DNA of 64,000 bases from Cryoendolithus antarcticus (Eukaryota > Ascomycota > Dothideomycetes > Cladosporiales > Cladosporiaceae): assembly GCA_002077065.1 (NCBI GenBank), contig NAJO01000028.1, positions 62,001 to 126,000 on the forward strand, written 5' to 3'. This document shows, in pieces, positions 21,089 to 31,228 of the stretch (its first letter is position 1; every line of letters begins with the position of its first letter). The translations under genes were made by a program, and so were the position numbers. The notes below the pieces were generated by a model that saw nothing but the letters and a program-made list of their open reading frames with translations, did no database searches and was not told the origin of the DNA.

Positions 21089-22531
21089 TCATAAGTCTTT
21101 GAACGCCCTCGTGTTGTACAAGTGCTTGTCCGTCGTCTCCAACACCTCCAGCGTCCCTCCGACAGCCACCTTCCCTTCGTTCTTCGGTACGCACATCATC
21201 CCGAAGCATGGCTTATACTTCGCCGGTCCACCTTGATCGACCCTTCGGAACTTCATCAACTCGTTCCAAGGCTGCTTCTCGTGCTTCGCAGCAGTGTCAG
21301 GGTTGACGTTCGGCACCTGACAACGCGCACAGCGTGCGACAACGTCCAGGTCGATAACATAGATAGCTTCCTCGTCTTCCAGGGTCGTGCTGATCCGAAT
21401 GCGCTTCCATGTGTCTTCTTCCCATGGATAGTCGTCTCGGCCTTTCACAATGATGTTGGGACGGAAGCGTTCGATAGTCAGCTGGTCTGCACCTGGGATA
21501 CTCTTGAGCCGCTTATTGAGATCCTTCATCGAAGCTTCAGACGCGACTTGCAGGCTCATGACATCCGCGAAATGGTGATTTTGAGCCTTGCCGTACAGGT
21601 CCTCGCGACCATTGATATTGATGTTGCGAGCCTGCGGACCCTTGTAGACCAATGCGACCTCCTGGCCAAAGAAGTCCGAGAAGATCTTGTTGATGTCATC
21701 GCCGTATTCGTAGGCGTCAGTCTCCTCCTCCCAGATCTCGACAGTGCTGAGCTTGGTGTTCGCATCCAGCCACTCCTTGCTGGGGAACGCCGGAATTACG
21801 ACACGGCCAGTAGTACCATGTACGCTCACCTCGAGCACCTGCTCACCCCCTTCTGTGATCACGGCTGTATCAATCAGGGTCATTGATGGATTCGACCTGA
21901 TCGTCATGAAGTTGCGATCAGACTTGGAGATGAACATCCAATTCCTGTCAAGCAATAGCCCAGTCTTCCTCAAGCGTGTAGCATCGACCTCGAAGCCGCG
22001 GCATGATTTGATGGGATAGATGCGTAGCGAGACTATCTCTGTGGGCGGCGGAATGGGCGGATCTCCCGGTCGGTGCACGACCTTGGACGCGTCCCCTATT
22101 GCTGCATTGACGACTCGGTCGGCGATCTTGCGATTATCGAAGAATTGGGCGTAGATCACCACAGTGGCAATGCCGGTGACCACAGCTCCGAGAATAAGTC
22201 CTGAGAGGTTCCGGAGATCGTTGATGTCCGTGAAGTTGAAATTCTGGAAGAAATCTAGCAGCCGCGCTGGGTTTACTGCTGCCAGGTTCGAACGGACTTG
22301 GTTCATCATGTCCATGATGGGCAAATTCGGGAGCTCGATGAACGCCAAACCAAAGAGTCCAATGGAAGGGCCAGACCGAGAGTGCCGTGAAAACGACCCT
22401 CCTGGCTCTCGCGAGGAAAGTTTCGACCGAAACCGAGACGGAGCCCTCAATATAGGATCTGACAACCTCGTCTCGTTCTCAACACGCGAAGACAGCACTC
22501 CCGATGTAGTGGAGAAAGGGCGAGATGACAT
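21089..22531 (-). CDS. MOSC-domain protein, mARC-like molybdenum cofactor sulfurase C-terminal family
   Basis: A single exon encodes up to 480 residues. After a hydrophobic anchor (LILGAVVTGIATVVIYAQFF, about residues 112-131) comes the MOSC N-terminal barrel (IVSLRIYPIKSCRGFEVDA; TGLLLDRNWMFISK; FMTIRSNPSMTLID) and then the MOSC domain with RFRPNIIVKG and the conserved cysteine block CARCQVPNVNPDTA, which in mARC enzymes contains the molybdenum ligand. mARC proteins are outer-mitochondrial-membrane amidoxime reductases that take electrons from cytochrome b5 and its reductase. The ATG at 22531 gives an S/R-rich, presequence-like extension; a second ATG at 22315 (MDMMNQVRSNLA) precedes the anchor directly and may be the real start. 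Divergent from the Shb17 gene. Confidence 0.82.
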   Translation of the reverse strand: MSSRPFSTTSGVLSSRVENETRLSDPILRAPSRFRSKLSSREPGGSFSRHSRSGPSIGLFGLAFIELPNLPIMDMMNQVRSNLAAVNPARLLDFFQNFNFTDINDLRNLSGLILGAVVTGIATVVIYAQFFDNRKIADRVVNAAIGDASKVVHRPGDPPIPPPTEIVSLRIYPIKSCRGFEVDATRLRKTGLLLDRNWMFISKSDRNFMTIRSNPSMTLIDTAVITEGGEQVLEVSVHGTTGRVVIPAFPSKEWLDANTKLSTVEIWEEETDAYEYGDDINKIFSDFFGQEVALVYKGPQARNININGREDLYGKAQNHHFADVMSLQVASEASMKDLNKRLKSIPGADQLTIERFRPNIIVKGRDDYPWEEDTWKRIRISTTLEDEEAIYVIDLDVVARCARCQVPNVNPDTAAKHEKQPWNELMKFRRVDQGGPAKYKPCFGMMCVPKNEGKVAVGGTLEVLETTDKHLYNTRAFKDL

Positions 22532-22882
22532 TGCGAGGCACTAACAACACAAACAAGCTTCGGATGAGTAAGCCGTCTCGAAAGGGAGGGGAGGTGGGGC
22601 CATCGGATGGAGGCCTAGAAGGCCATCTTCGTCACGACGGATGAGCATGTCAGAGTCCCCACGAATGTCGTATAAGGTTGCAGGTCGACGGTGCAAGCAG
22701 ACATGGCCATGTTGCCTGCACGAATTGCTGATGCTGATTCGCGACTGCAAGCATATTGGCGCAGAAACATGAATTCGAGACGAGGATCTAGCGTTGTCCG
22801 ACAAAAGTAGTATATTGCGTTTCTGTTTCTCTGCAGTGTTTATTTCCATTACCTTGGGGTATCCATCGCGGTATCTCTCACA
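22532..22882. other. Intergenic, divergent promoter region
   Basis: The 351 bp between the mARC-like and Shb17-like genes. No specific site recognised. Confidence 0.45.
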
Positions 22883-23677
22883 ATGCCAGACAAAGACGCC
22901 TCCACTCCTCGCATATTCATCCTTCGCCATGGCGAGACAGAATGGTCAAAATCGGGTCAATATACGGGTAAAACTGATATGCCATTGACACCTCACGGCG
23001 AAGCTCAAGTCAAGGGCACTGCCCAACAAGTCTACGGCTTGGGCAAATTGATCGACCCAGCGAAAGTAGCCAAGATCTGGCTCTCGCCTAGGAAGCGGGC
23101 GATCAAGACTTACGAGCTATTGTCTGGACGAAATGATGGTTACGAGATCAGTGAGAGCTTGGCGGAGTGGGATTATGGGTCTGTAGCATAGATGAGGCAC
23201 TGTTTGACCCGACGAGCTTTACTAACAGGTGCTACGTAGTGACTATGAAGGTCGTCTGACCAAGGACATCCGAGCCCTTCGCAAAGACCGCGGCCTCGAC
23301 AAGGAGCGGGAGTGGGACATCTGGTCAGATGGCTGTGAAGGCGGCGAGTACGTATAGTCCATGCATTCCCTGGAGATCGTCCCTGATCATATTATCTCAG
23401 ATCGTCTGCCGAGGTCACGGCCAGAATCGACACTTTGCTGAAGGAGATCCGAACCTTTCACGCAAATCGTATGCACAGCAGCGAGCCGAAGGATATCATC
23501 CTGGTCGCACATGGCCACCTGACGAGAGCGTTCGCCAAGCGCTTTCTGGGCTATGAGTTGTCGTTCCCTCTGTCTTTGATGATGGAGCCTGGTGGGGTCG
23601 GCATACTCAGCTACCAGCACCACAATATTGATGAGCCTGCCCTACTGATGGGAATTGGATTTCCGCTGCAGGAGTGA
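22883..23677 (+). CDS. SHB17: Sedoheptulose-1,7-bisphosphatase, histidine phosphatase superfamily (Shb17-like)
   Basis: Three exons (22883-23178, 23240-23347, 23401-23677) give 226 residues. The phosphohistidine motif is RHGETEW, followed by KSGQYTGKTDMPLTPHGEAQ; the second catalytic histidine is in VAHGHLTRAFA; GDYEGRLTKDIRALRKDRGL, WDIWSDGCEGGE and the C-terminal SYQHHNIDEPALLM are close to yeast Shb17, which hydrolyses sedoheptulose-1,7-bisphosphate in riboneogenesis. It is shorter than yeast Shb17 (about 271 residues), mainly in the segment between the second histidine and the C-terminal motif. Intron 1 (61 bp) starts GTCTGT; intron 2 (53 bp) starts GTACGT. Both junctions were set by the conserved WDYGDYEG and GGES blocks. 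Confidence 0.87.
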
Positions 23678-23861
23678 TTTCGATGTTGTGGATTGCGTCG
23701 CGTCGCCGACAGCTTATCGGGCCTACAAGCTGATAGAGACTGAGGCAATCGTGGATGTAGATAGATATGTATAGGGCCGCTATCCTCCGCTATGCCGCGA
23801 CCTTCATGCCACTGTCTGCCGTTTCGTCGTAAGATCTCTCGCTTCGAGATTATGCTCTGTC

Positions 23862-24504
23862 TCAGCGAGGCTCGGGTATCTCCTCATAGTCGTCCTCAGG
23901 AACCAACACGAAGGCAGCGGCTAGTATCCCAGTAGCGTCAATTAGTAGTGCGATCCAGCTGACGGTGCAGAGAATCCATGATTTGTCCAATTCCCAGCCA
24001 ACGAAGAAGCGATTGTCGTGGTCGTAGAGATATGCCTACACAAACATGTCAACGAAGCTCTGGCGACTTCAACGCACTTCCACGTAAACTCACCACAATA
24101 GCCATCGCAGTAAGCTGCGCCACTGCGATCAGCGCCAGCAAGGGCGACAGCACCTTCCAGCCCACTTCTCGCGCGCCACGACCACCCGCCAACACCACGA
24201 TGTAACACACGATCACAGCCAGCTCAATCACCACCGTAAAGTTCATGAGGAACGCGCTCGACCTCCACATGCTACAGAACGACTTGTTCGAGTTGACCTC
24301 GCATTCCTCGTCGCTTGGAAAAGGCGTACACTTCCCCGTGATGCTCGAACATCGGTTTTGTAGACCCAGTGTTACTCGTATCGGGTCGGTGTCGGTGGGA
24401 GAGGAGTAGGATATCCAGTTCGGGAGGGCGATGCTGGCGATCGTACAGCACATGGCAGCCACGAAGATCCATGCGCTTATACCGTAGACTATACGACGAG
24501 TCAT
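23862..24504 (-). CDS. Claudin/SUR7-like four-transmembrane protein
   Basis: Two exons (24504-24094, 24035-23862) encode 194 residues with four hydrophobic spans: IVYGISAWIFVAAMCCTIAS, NFTVVIELAVIVCYIVVLAG, SPLLALIAVAQLTAMAIVAY and ILCTVSWIALLIDATGILAA. The first extracellular loop carries NWISYSS and several cysteines (NRCSSITGKC, CEVNSNKSFC), a claudin/SUR7-like arrangement in fungal plasma-membrane proteins. The C-terminus is acidic (PEDDYEEIPEPR). The intron 24093-24036 (58 bp) joins MAIV to AYLYDHDNRFFVGWELD. An upstream in-frame ATG at 24732 would add 76 low-complexity residues; the start at 24504 directly before the first span is preferred. Function is unknown; a role in membrane organisation or calcium signalling is only a family-based guess. 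Confidence 0.72.
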
Positions 24505-24805
24505 CGTGGCGGTCGCTGCGCAGTCTCGGAAGGGGGTTGTAGGCCTTTGAGCGACGAAGCAAGGAAGACGTAGGGACTGAGGCAGCACCTTGAACAGCAG
24601 GAAGCTGCCTCGCTTAGACGAGGCTTGGCACTCGTTATCGTCTCGAACCGGCTCCACTACAGAGTTGCCGTCATAGTCGAGACGAATAGCACACGAAGGA
24701 TGGTGGTCCGAAGTATGTCCCTCCTTTGCCAATCACGTGCAGGCATAAGTAGACAGACGTACTTCTTTTTGCGTTCCTTGAATCGTTGCTGCGTTACACT
24801 TGATC
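24505..24805. other. Intergenic, divergent promoter region
   Basis: About 300 bp between the claudin-like gene and the PLP-dependent dehydratase gene. It contains an in-frame upstream ATG (24732) of the claudin-like gene. Nothing else seen. Confidence 0.4.
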
Positions 24806-26111
24806 ATGGCTGAAGTCTCGCAATGCCCTCCCTTAACGCGCCAGTCCGTCCAGGCTGCTCACAAGAGAATCAAGCAATACATCCATCGCACGCCGGTAGT
24901 CACTTGCGAGACAATCAACACGCTTGCCTCTACGCCGCAGTCGAAGCGGTGTCCCTCAAGCGGACCAAATTTGATGTCAGAGCCTGCTCCTCATGATCAG
25001 CACCCCGAAGAGAAAGCGACCAAATACAGTGCTGAGCCGACTGTGCGTTTGTTCTTCAAGTGTGAGAATCAGCAAAGGATCGGCGCGTTCAAGGCGAGAG
25101 GGGCATTTCATGCATTGGGTAGGCTGATCGGCGAGCAAGGCATTGATGAGGTAAGGCGGAAAGGCGTGGTAACCCATAGCTCAGGTACTCGATCCTTGAC
25201 ATTAATGATCTTACCTCCAAGCTGACGAAATTCAAGGCAACCATGCACAAGCACTAGCTCTAGCAGCACGAACACATGAAGTCCCTGCACATATTGTAAT
25301 GCCCACGATATCGACGCCATCCAAGATCTCTGGCACACAGGCTCAGGGCGCCAATGTGATATTCTCCGGTTCAACAAGTGACGAGCGGGAAGCCGTTGTC
25401 GTCGATGTCATCAAGAAGACCGGTGCAACTCTAGTGCCACCGTACGACCACCCAGATATCATCCTAGGGCAAGGCACGCAAGCCCTAGAGCTCGAGCAGC
25501 AAGTGGTCGATCTCCTTGCCGAGGACGCCAGCCTCGGAGTACCTGGCAAGCACCGACTAGACGCGGTGATTGCACCTATTGGCGGCGGCGGCATGCTGTC
25601 TGGCATATGCACCGCTCTTCAAGGCACCGGCATCAAGGTCTTCGGCGCAGAGCCTAATTTCGAGGGAGCCAATGATGCTGAGATTGGACTGAAGCAAAAC
25701 AAACGGATCGAGAAAGTGAAAACTTTGACCATCGCTGATGGTCTACGTACTCCAGTAGGTGAGATTCCTTGGTCGATCGTGACAGACAAGAGCAAGTTAG
25801 CCGGCATCTACAGTGTCAACGAGGACCAAATCAAGGCTGCACTGCGATTGGCTATGGAGCGGGCTAAGCTGTTCATCGAACCTTCAGCTGCTGTGCCTCT
25901 GGCTGTCATGCTATACAATGAGGACTTTCGGGAGCTCGTGCAGCGTGATGCTGGTCCTGGAGGCTGGAACGTGGGTATCATCCTCTCTGGCGGCAACACC
26001 ACCGTCGACGCTATCGCGGCTATCTTCGCACGGCCTGCCAAGGTGGAGCAGCGAGCACAGGCGACAGTCGGTATGAATGGAGAGAAGGTAGCTGAGAATG
26101 TAGCTGGATGA
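24806..26111 (+). CDS. PLP-dependent serine/threonine dehydratase or serine racemase
   Basis: Two exons (24806-25184, 25237-26111) encode 417 residues of the fold-type II PLP family. The lysine that binds PLP is in GAFKARGAFHALG; splicing across the 52-bp intron (25185-25236, GCTGAC branch site) joins THSSG to NHAQALALAA, the asparagine loop; the glycine-rich phosphate loop is PIGGGGMLSG; LSGGNTTVDAI is near the C-terminus. There is no ACT regulatory domain, which argues against biosynthetic Ilv1 and for the catabolic threonine dehydratase, 3-hydroxyaspartate dehydratase (yeast Sry1) or serine racemase group. A 45-residue insertion rich in P, S and K sits before the lysine motif. Substrate cannot be fixed from sequence. 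Confidence 0.85.
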
Positions 26112-26439
26112 GGCTATTGGACCTGCTTTGAATGTCCACTGGCCGAGAGATCCAGCATTCTACCGAGCCGTTTCTCGCTAGATCCGTACCGATTGGATTA
26201 CTGACTGCCGTCGGGAATGCGCACGCGATGGGCCGATCACAGAATACATTCCTCAAGTTGGCGGAAGTCCTCTCTTCCGTGCTGCATCTCTTTGCCGTAG
26301 CAACGAACACTGTTTTGGCCGCGGCCCGAATTGTTGAGTATACTTTGCCGACGATGCCGAGTAAGTGACACTGGGAGGCCGAGTAGACGCACAAATCTCC
26401 ATCTTGCATCCATACATTCGTTCCGTCTTCTTCTGCAAG
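26112..26439. other. Intergenic
   Basis: The 328 bp separate the dehydratase stop from the start of the collagen-like gene and should hold the promoter of the latter. No site recognised. Confidence 0.4.
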
Positions 26440-28918
26440 ATGCGTCTCGCAATCTCACATCACTTTGCTGCCATCGTGTCCAGTCTACTTCTTTCTCTGC
26501 CGATGCCGGTCCGAGCGCAGTCGGCATGCCGAATGGTCAGCTCAATGCAGCAGCAAGTCGTGTACGAGCAGGCTGTGTCAATTGATACACTCGTCACCTC
26601 GAACACGACATTCTTCCCGCTCGCGCAAGCAGGCGTGACAGTCACAAACGCGCCTACTAGCATCGACGGCATCACAACGTTACAATGGACCTCAGCGCCT
26701 GCATTGATCACCATGCAGAGCAGTATACTACCGACGAGCGCAACGCAGGTATCTCGATATTCGCCGTCACCTACGATGAATCCCGACGACGTCACTTTCG
26801 TGCTGCTCGTGCGGAATGATAAGGATCATCAGAAGAGGCAGAGCGGGAACTTTTACGTGTCGGGCAACGGGACAATCACGCAAGACTGCACCAACACTCC
26901 AGTCTATACGACCCGCAACGGCGTCTTGACTGCCACAGTCGGAGGGACAGTCTATACTTACTCGACTTCGCCGGGCGTCACCTTTCAGCAGTTCGTTCCG
27001 AGCACGATCCCGGGATCGATCACGACGACGTTCAGTATCCAGCGGGATGGGACATTGAGTTGGCTCAACGACACTTTCTTCAACGGCCAAGCCAATTTCT
27101 GCGCTTTGCGAAATGGGACTGTGTACTCTATATTTGTTGACGGTGGGGCACCGAGTGGATGTCTCTTTATTCAGCTGTCGCTGTTCTCGGTGGCATCGTG
27201 TCAGGCGGCAAGCTACAATACGGTGCCGGGTCCTTCAGATAAGTTCCTTATACCTGCGGTAATTATTGTGGACTTTACTGATTCGTATCCTACGTCCGAT
27301 CGGGCCGACGGGGTGAGTGTTTTGGCGCAACAGCGGTGTCGCTTCGGATGACTGACATCGCTGTTAGAGCTACCGGCAGCCAAGGGCTTCAGGGTACCCA
27401 AGGTATCCAAGGTATCCAAGGAATACAAGGTATTCAAGGTATTCAAGGCCAACAAGGCATCACGGTATGTGTAAACACGCTGGACATCCTGGAAGCACCA
27501 TCTTCACGGTACTAACACAAGTTATAGGGAGCCACCGGGTATGGTCCTAACATGATTTCCGGTGTCTAGCGCATCCCCTAACGGCTTCACCAGGACCGCA
27601 GGCCCAACAGGAACCCAAGGCATTGCAGGAAGCACTGGGTAATTATGTCCAATTATTGTGTCGTGGAAACCTAGCTCACTGGCGTTTCAGGCCGCAGGGA
27701 CCAACCGTAGGCCGCGTCTTTGTCGCGGGTACTTGGCGTCAGAGCTAACTCAAGGAAGGGAACACAAGGTAGTCAAGGGCCGAGTGGGCCAAGTGGCGCA
27801 ATGGGGTATGGTACTTGGACAATGCGCGAAGTGCGGAATATTCGCTAATTGCGTGCACAGTACAGCCGGACCATCAGGGTATGGCGTTATCGTTACAAGT
27901 CGTGTAACGTATATGCTAACCACTGCACAGACCATCAGGCCCAGCTGTTCGTGCCGCTTTCCACGGACTCCTTTCTCGTAGAGACTTACACAGCGTAGGG
28001 ACAACAAGGTTCTACAGGCATACAGGGGCCTTCTGTCAGTATCTCCACCGTCCAGGCTGTCAATATCAGCCGCTGACAGCACACAAGGGACCGCAAGGCG
28101 TGCAAGGAAGCCCCGGGGCGACGGGATCGACGGGGTAAGCTGTCATTCACGAGGTATCCATGGAGGCGTACTCCTGACCATTTGCTTGCATAGGCCAACT
28201 GGATCTGCTGATAAGTCTAACAACACCTCCCAAACATTGGTCGGCTACTGACACTGTTGGTCTACGCCCCTCTGGGCCCTCGGTTCGTCTACCTTTGTAT
28301 GGATCTGCTATACTTTCAACGCTTACACCGCGCAGGGACCACAGGGTAGTACGGGTGTCCAGGGGCCTTCTGGGTATGGATTTCGCGTTTCTCGAGAATG
28401 GCATGACGCTGACTAGACACTACTTAGGCCAAGTGGGCCGTCAGATAAGTCTCGGCATATCCCGGGGGCTGTCGATCCTGACTAATATGTTCCTTCCACG
28501 CGCTTCGGGTGTTCCAGGTCCAACAGCCACTCCGGCCACGTTGTATTCGTATCTCGGCTGCTATGTACAGACTGGTCAACCCTCAACGAACACTGGTCGG
28601 GCGCTAGCGGCCTACCAAAACACATACACGACACTCGGCGACAGCAAATGCAGCGCCACATGTGCATTGGGACAGTACATGTTCTACGGCAGTGTGAATA
28701 ATGGCACGGCTGCGGTGGACTGTTGGTGCGGAAACAGTATTACCTACGTGACTAGTAGCGTTGGGGTACTCGGAGTAGGAACCGTAGCCGGTGCGGCAGG
28801 TGAGCAGAATTGCTATCAGTGCAACGGTGGCGCTACGCCGGGCGGGATTCTAGGACCCTGTGGAAACTTCTCAGTCCAGACGATATCGATCTTCTCGAGA
28901 ACCTTCCTGAAAGGCTGA
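26440..28918 (+). CDS. Secreted collagen-like (Gly-X-Y) protein with C-terminal WSC domain, 16 exons
   Basis: Predicted exons: 26440-27238, 27294-27312, 27368-27464, 27528-27538, 27594-27638, 27691-27706, 27759-27805, 27861-27878, 27931-27946, 27999-28034, 28088-28134, 28194-28210, 28266-28282, 28336-28373, 28428-28444, 28500-28918; 552 residues. The start MRLAISHHFAAIVSSLLLSL is a signal peptide. A beta-rich secreted domain follows (GNFYVSGNGTITQDC; SITTTFSIQRDGTLSW), resembling a fungal domain I recall as DUF7908. Then come 53 uninterrupted Gly-X-Y triplets, rich in GPS, GIQ and GST. The end is a WSC-type domain (LYSYLGCYVQTG; DSKCSATC; DCWCGN; NCYQC) that may bind glycans. Introns 1, 12 and 15 are AT-AC and 55 nt each; the others are GT-AG. 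A cell-surface or matrix role is inferred. First and last exons are solid; mini-exons rest on repeat register. Confidence 0.75.
27239..27293 (+). other. Predicted AT-AC intron 1 of the collagen-like gene
   Basis: The intron begins ATAAGTTCC and ends ATCCTAC, with TTACTGAT as likely branch region, and is 55 nt. It splits a glycine codon in phase 1: GGT CCT TCA G before, GT CCG ATC GGG after. Removing it turns the otherwise out-of-register sequence into GPS-GPI-GPT-GAT and fixes the phase of the next, canonical GTGAGT...TTAG intron. The segment is also open if unspliced, so retention would give a non-collagenous product. Confidence 0.6.
28211..28265 (+). other. Predicted AT-AC intron 12 of the collagen-like gene
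   Basis: The intron starts ATAAGTCTAAC and ends TTGGTCTAC, 55 nt, with CTACTGAC as branch region. It splits a glycine codon in phase 1 between GGATCTGCTG and GCCCCTCTGGGC. No GT-AG alternative keeps the Gly-X-Y frame here. Confidence 0.6.
28445..28499 (+). other. Predicted AT-AC intron 15 of the collagen-like gene
   Basis: The intron starts ATAAGTCTCGG and ends TTCCTTCCAC, 55 nt, with CCTGACTAAT as branch region. It splits a glycine codon in phase 1 and joins GGGCCGTCAG to GCGCTTCGGGTGTTCCAGGT, leading directly into the WSC exon. A GT-AG alternative (GTGGGC at 28434 to CAG at 28515) also keeps the WSC frame but loses collagen triplets. Confidence 0.55.
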
Positions 28919-29562
28919 GCAACCTGCTGCACTTCAAATGTGTATACTCTAGTCATAGCTGCTTTCTGCCTGATCGTAGCGTCTAGTCGACCGCTGCTAT
29001 ACCTGCGACAGTGTCAACGACAAATATGGCACTCTGTTCTGGTCGAGGCGAGGCTTCGCCATCACGATTGGTTCGGTAGCAGCAATTGAGACTTCCAAAC
29101 TCTTGGAAACGCGAACATGGATGGTAATTGAATCTTGGGCATTCGAGCAAGGTGTACATACCATCGAACTATCACAGTGAACCGATAACCGCTTATGTAC
29201 CTATACCACCTCCCACTTCCCACCGGCTGCAGTCCGGCAATGTCTTGTTTCCGGATTGACCCTTGGACAGCTTGCCGAAGCTTCGGGATCACGACTCGTA
29301 ACGTGTCTCCACCTCCACCTCGTTGCATTGCAGTAGTCGACATCCAAGATAAGCCGAGATCTATGTAGTAATACCTATCTCTAGCTGGGCGGGGAATGTC
29401 GCGTGCCGAAGATGGCGGTCGCGTGGATTCTCTCAACAGCACGTCGTACGGCACCTTTGATGCTGTATGCTCCCTTACCTGTCAATCACTCGCCATCGCT
29501 GACTTTCACAGGCAGATATAGATGAGAGGCAGGACAATCAGATCTCGTCTTCAGCAGCCAAC
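28919..29562. other. Intergenic
   Basis: The 644 bp between the collagen-like gene and the sugar transporter gene contain no recognisable coding frame; they should include the transporter promoter. Confidence 0.45.
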
Positions 29563-31228
29563 ATGTCTACCCCAGGGATGGAAGATACAGAGCGCGACGT
29601 GAAGAACAAGATTGTCGTCGGAGCGATTGGCGGCGACGATGCACGACTGGCCACAGATCGCGAACATGACATGCCATTTCTTGAAGCGATCAGGCTCTAC
29701 CCTACGGCTGTAGGATGGTCCATCTTTTTCAGTCTCGGAGTGGTAAGTACATCAGCTTCAACCCGTCGACGCTCGCACTAATGCCGCGGCAGGTTATGAC
29801 AGCATTTGATCCCCAATTACTGGGAAACTTGTACGCTACTCCTGCCTTCCAGCGCGACTTCGGCTACAAATTCAACGATAGCTTTATCATATCTGCGGCC
29901 TGGCAAACCGGTCTGGGCATGGGCAATCCGATCGGTCAAGTCGTGGGCGCGTTCTTCGCAGCGTACCCGATGGAGTGGTATGGCCGCAAGAAGACGTTCG
30001 GCGTATGTGTGATCCTCACTGCTGCGTTCATCTTCATCCAATTCTTCGCGCGGTCCTTGCCTGTGCTGTTGGTGGGCGAGCTTCTCGGAGGACTAGTACT
30101 TGGCACCTACGTCGTGGTCGCGCCAGCCTACGCCTCAGAAGTTTGTCCAATCCCACTGAGAGGCGTGTTGACTTCTTGGGTCAATCTCAGCTTCGTGATG
30201 GGACAGCTCATCGCGAACGGGGTCATAGCCGGGACATCCAAGCTGGATAACCATTGGGCTTACAGTGCGCCATTTGCTGCCCAGTGGGTGTGGCCCGTTA
30301 TTATACTCATAGGCTGGCCTTTTGCACCCGAGTCACCATGGTGAGTTCTGAGCTTCCACGTCATTCACCATAGACCACGCTGATCACTTCCAGGTGGCTG
30401 GTCCGCAAGGAACGCTTCGCAGATGCAGAGCACTCCCTCCGCCGACTCGCGTCCGCGACCGTCGATGTCAAGCCCACGCTTGCGATGATCATCGAAACAG
30501 ACAGGCTTGAGCGCGAGATGAAGACAGGCACTACGTACCTCGATTGCTTCAAGCCGACCAATCTGCATCGTACCGAAATCAGCGTCGGCGTCTACACCAT
30601 TCAGGTCCTCTCAGGCATCTACCTTGTGGGGTATGCAGTCTACTTCTTCGAGCTTGCCGGCCTGCCGGTGGAAAAGGCGTTCAGTATGGGTGTAGGCTTT
30701 CTTGCTCTCGGCTTCGTCGGAACATGCTGCTCCTGGGTTCTGCTGATACATTACGGACGACGGCGCATCTATAACACTGGCTTAGCAGTACTTATCACTC
30801 TGCTGCTGATCATCGGGATTCTCGACTGTCTGCCGTCATACGAGTCCAACCACGGCATTGCGTGGGCGCAAGCCAGCTTGATGCTGATCTGGAACTTCGT
30901 GTATGATCTCAGTATCGGTCCAGTCTGCTTCGTGCTGCTCTGCGAGTGTAGTGCCACACGTGTACGCAGTAAGACGATCGCGCTGGCGACGGCTGTGCAG
31001 GCAGTAGTGGCCATTGCGATGACGGTGGCAATACCTTACATGTTCAATCCGGATGAGGGCAACGTGCGGGGGAAGATAGGGTTCTTCTTTGGAGGCTTGA
31101 GCATGGTTAGCCTCGTGTGGGCTTACTTCCGAGTACCAGAGACGAAGGGCAGGACGTATGAGGAACTTGATATCATGTTCTCGAAGGGCTTGAAGACTAG
31201 GGAGTTCGCTCAGTATTCAGTCGAGTAG
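29563..31228 (+). CDS. MFS sugar transporter (maltose/alpha-glucoside permease type)
   Basis: Three exons (29563-29742, 29793-30340, 30394-31228) give 520 residues, normal for fungal 12-TM sugar porters. Family signatures: GMGNPIGQVVGAFFAAYPME followed by WYGRKKTF (the loop 2-3 motif), ASEVCPIPLRGVLTSWVN, PFAPESPWWLVRKER spanning intron 2, and near the end FRVPETKGRTYEELDIMF, the PETKG motif. The PESPWWLVR form is typical of the yeast MAL/AGT-like permease branch, so an alpha-glucoside or other disaccharide is a reasonable substrate guess. Introns of 50 and 53 bp have GTAAGT and GTGAGT donors. Acts at the plasma membrane by proton symport (known for the family). Confidence 0.9.

Noticed and set aside
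27313..27393. GT-AG reading of the first collagen intron with a distant acceptor (GTGAGT to TTCAG)
   Set aside because: It gives correct phase but skips several nearer AG acceptors and leaves a non-collagen linker; the AT-AC plus GTGAGT/TTAG pair keeps the repeat register with uniform 55-nt introns.
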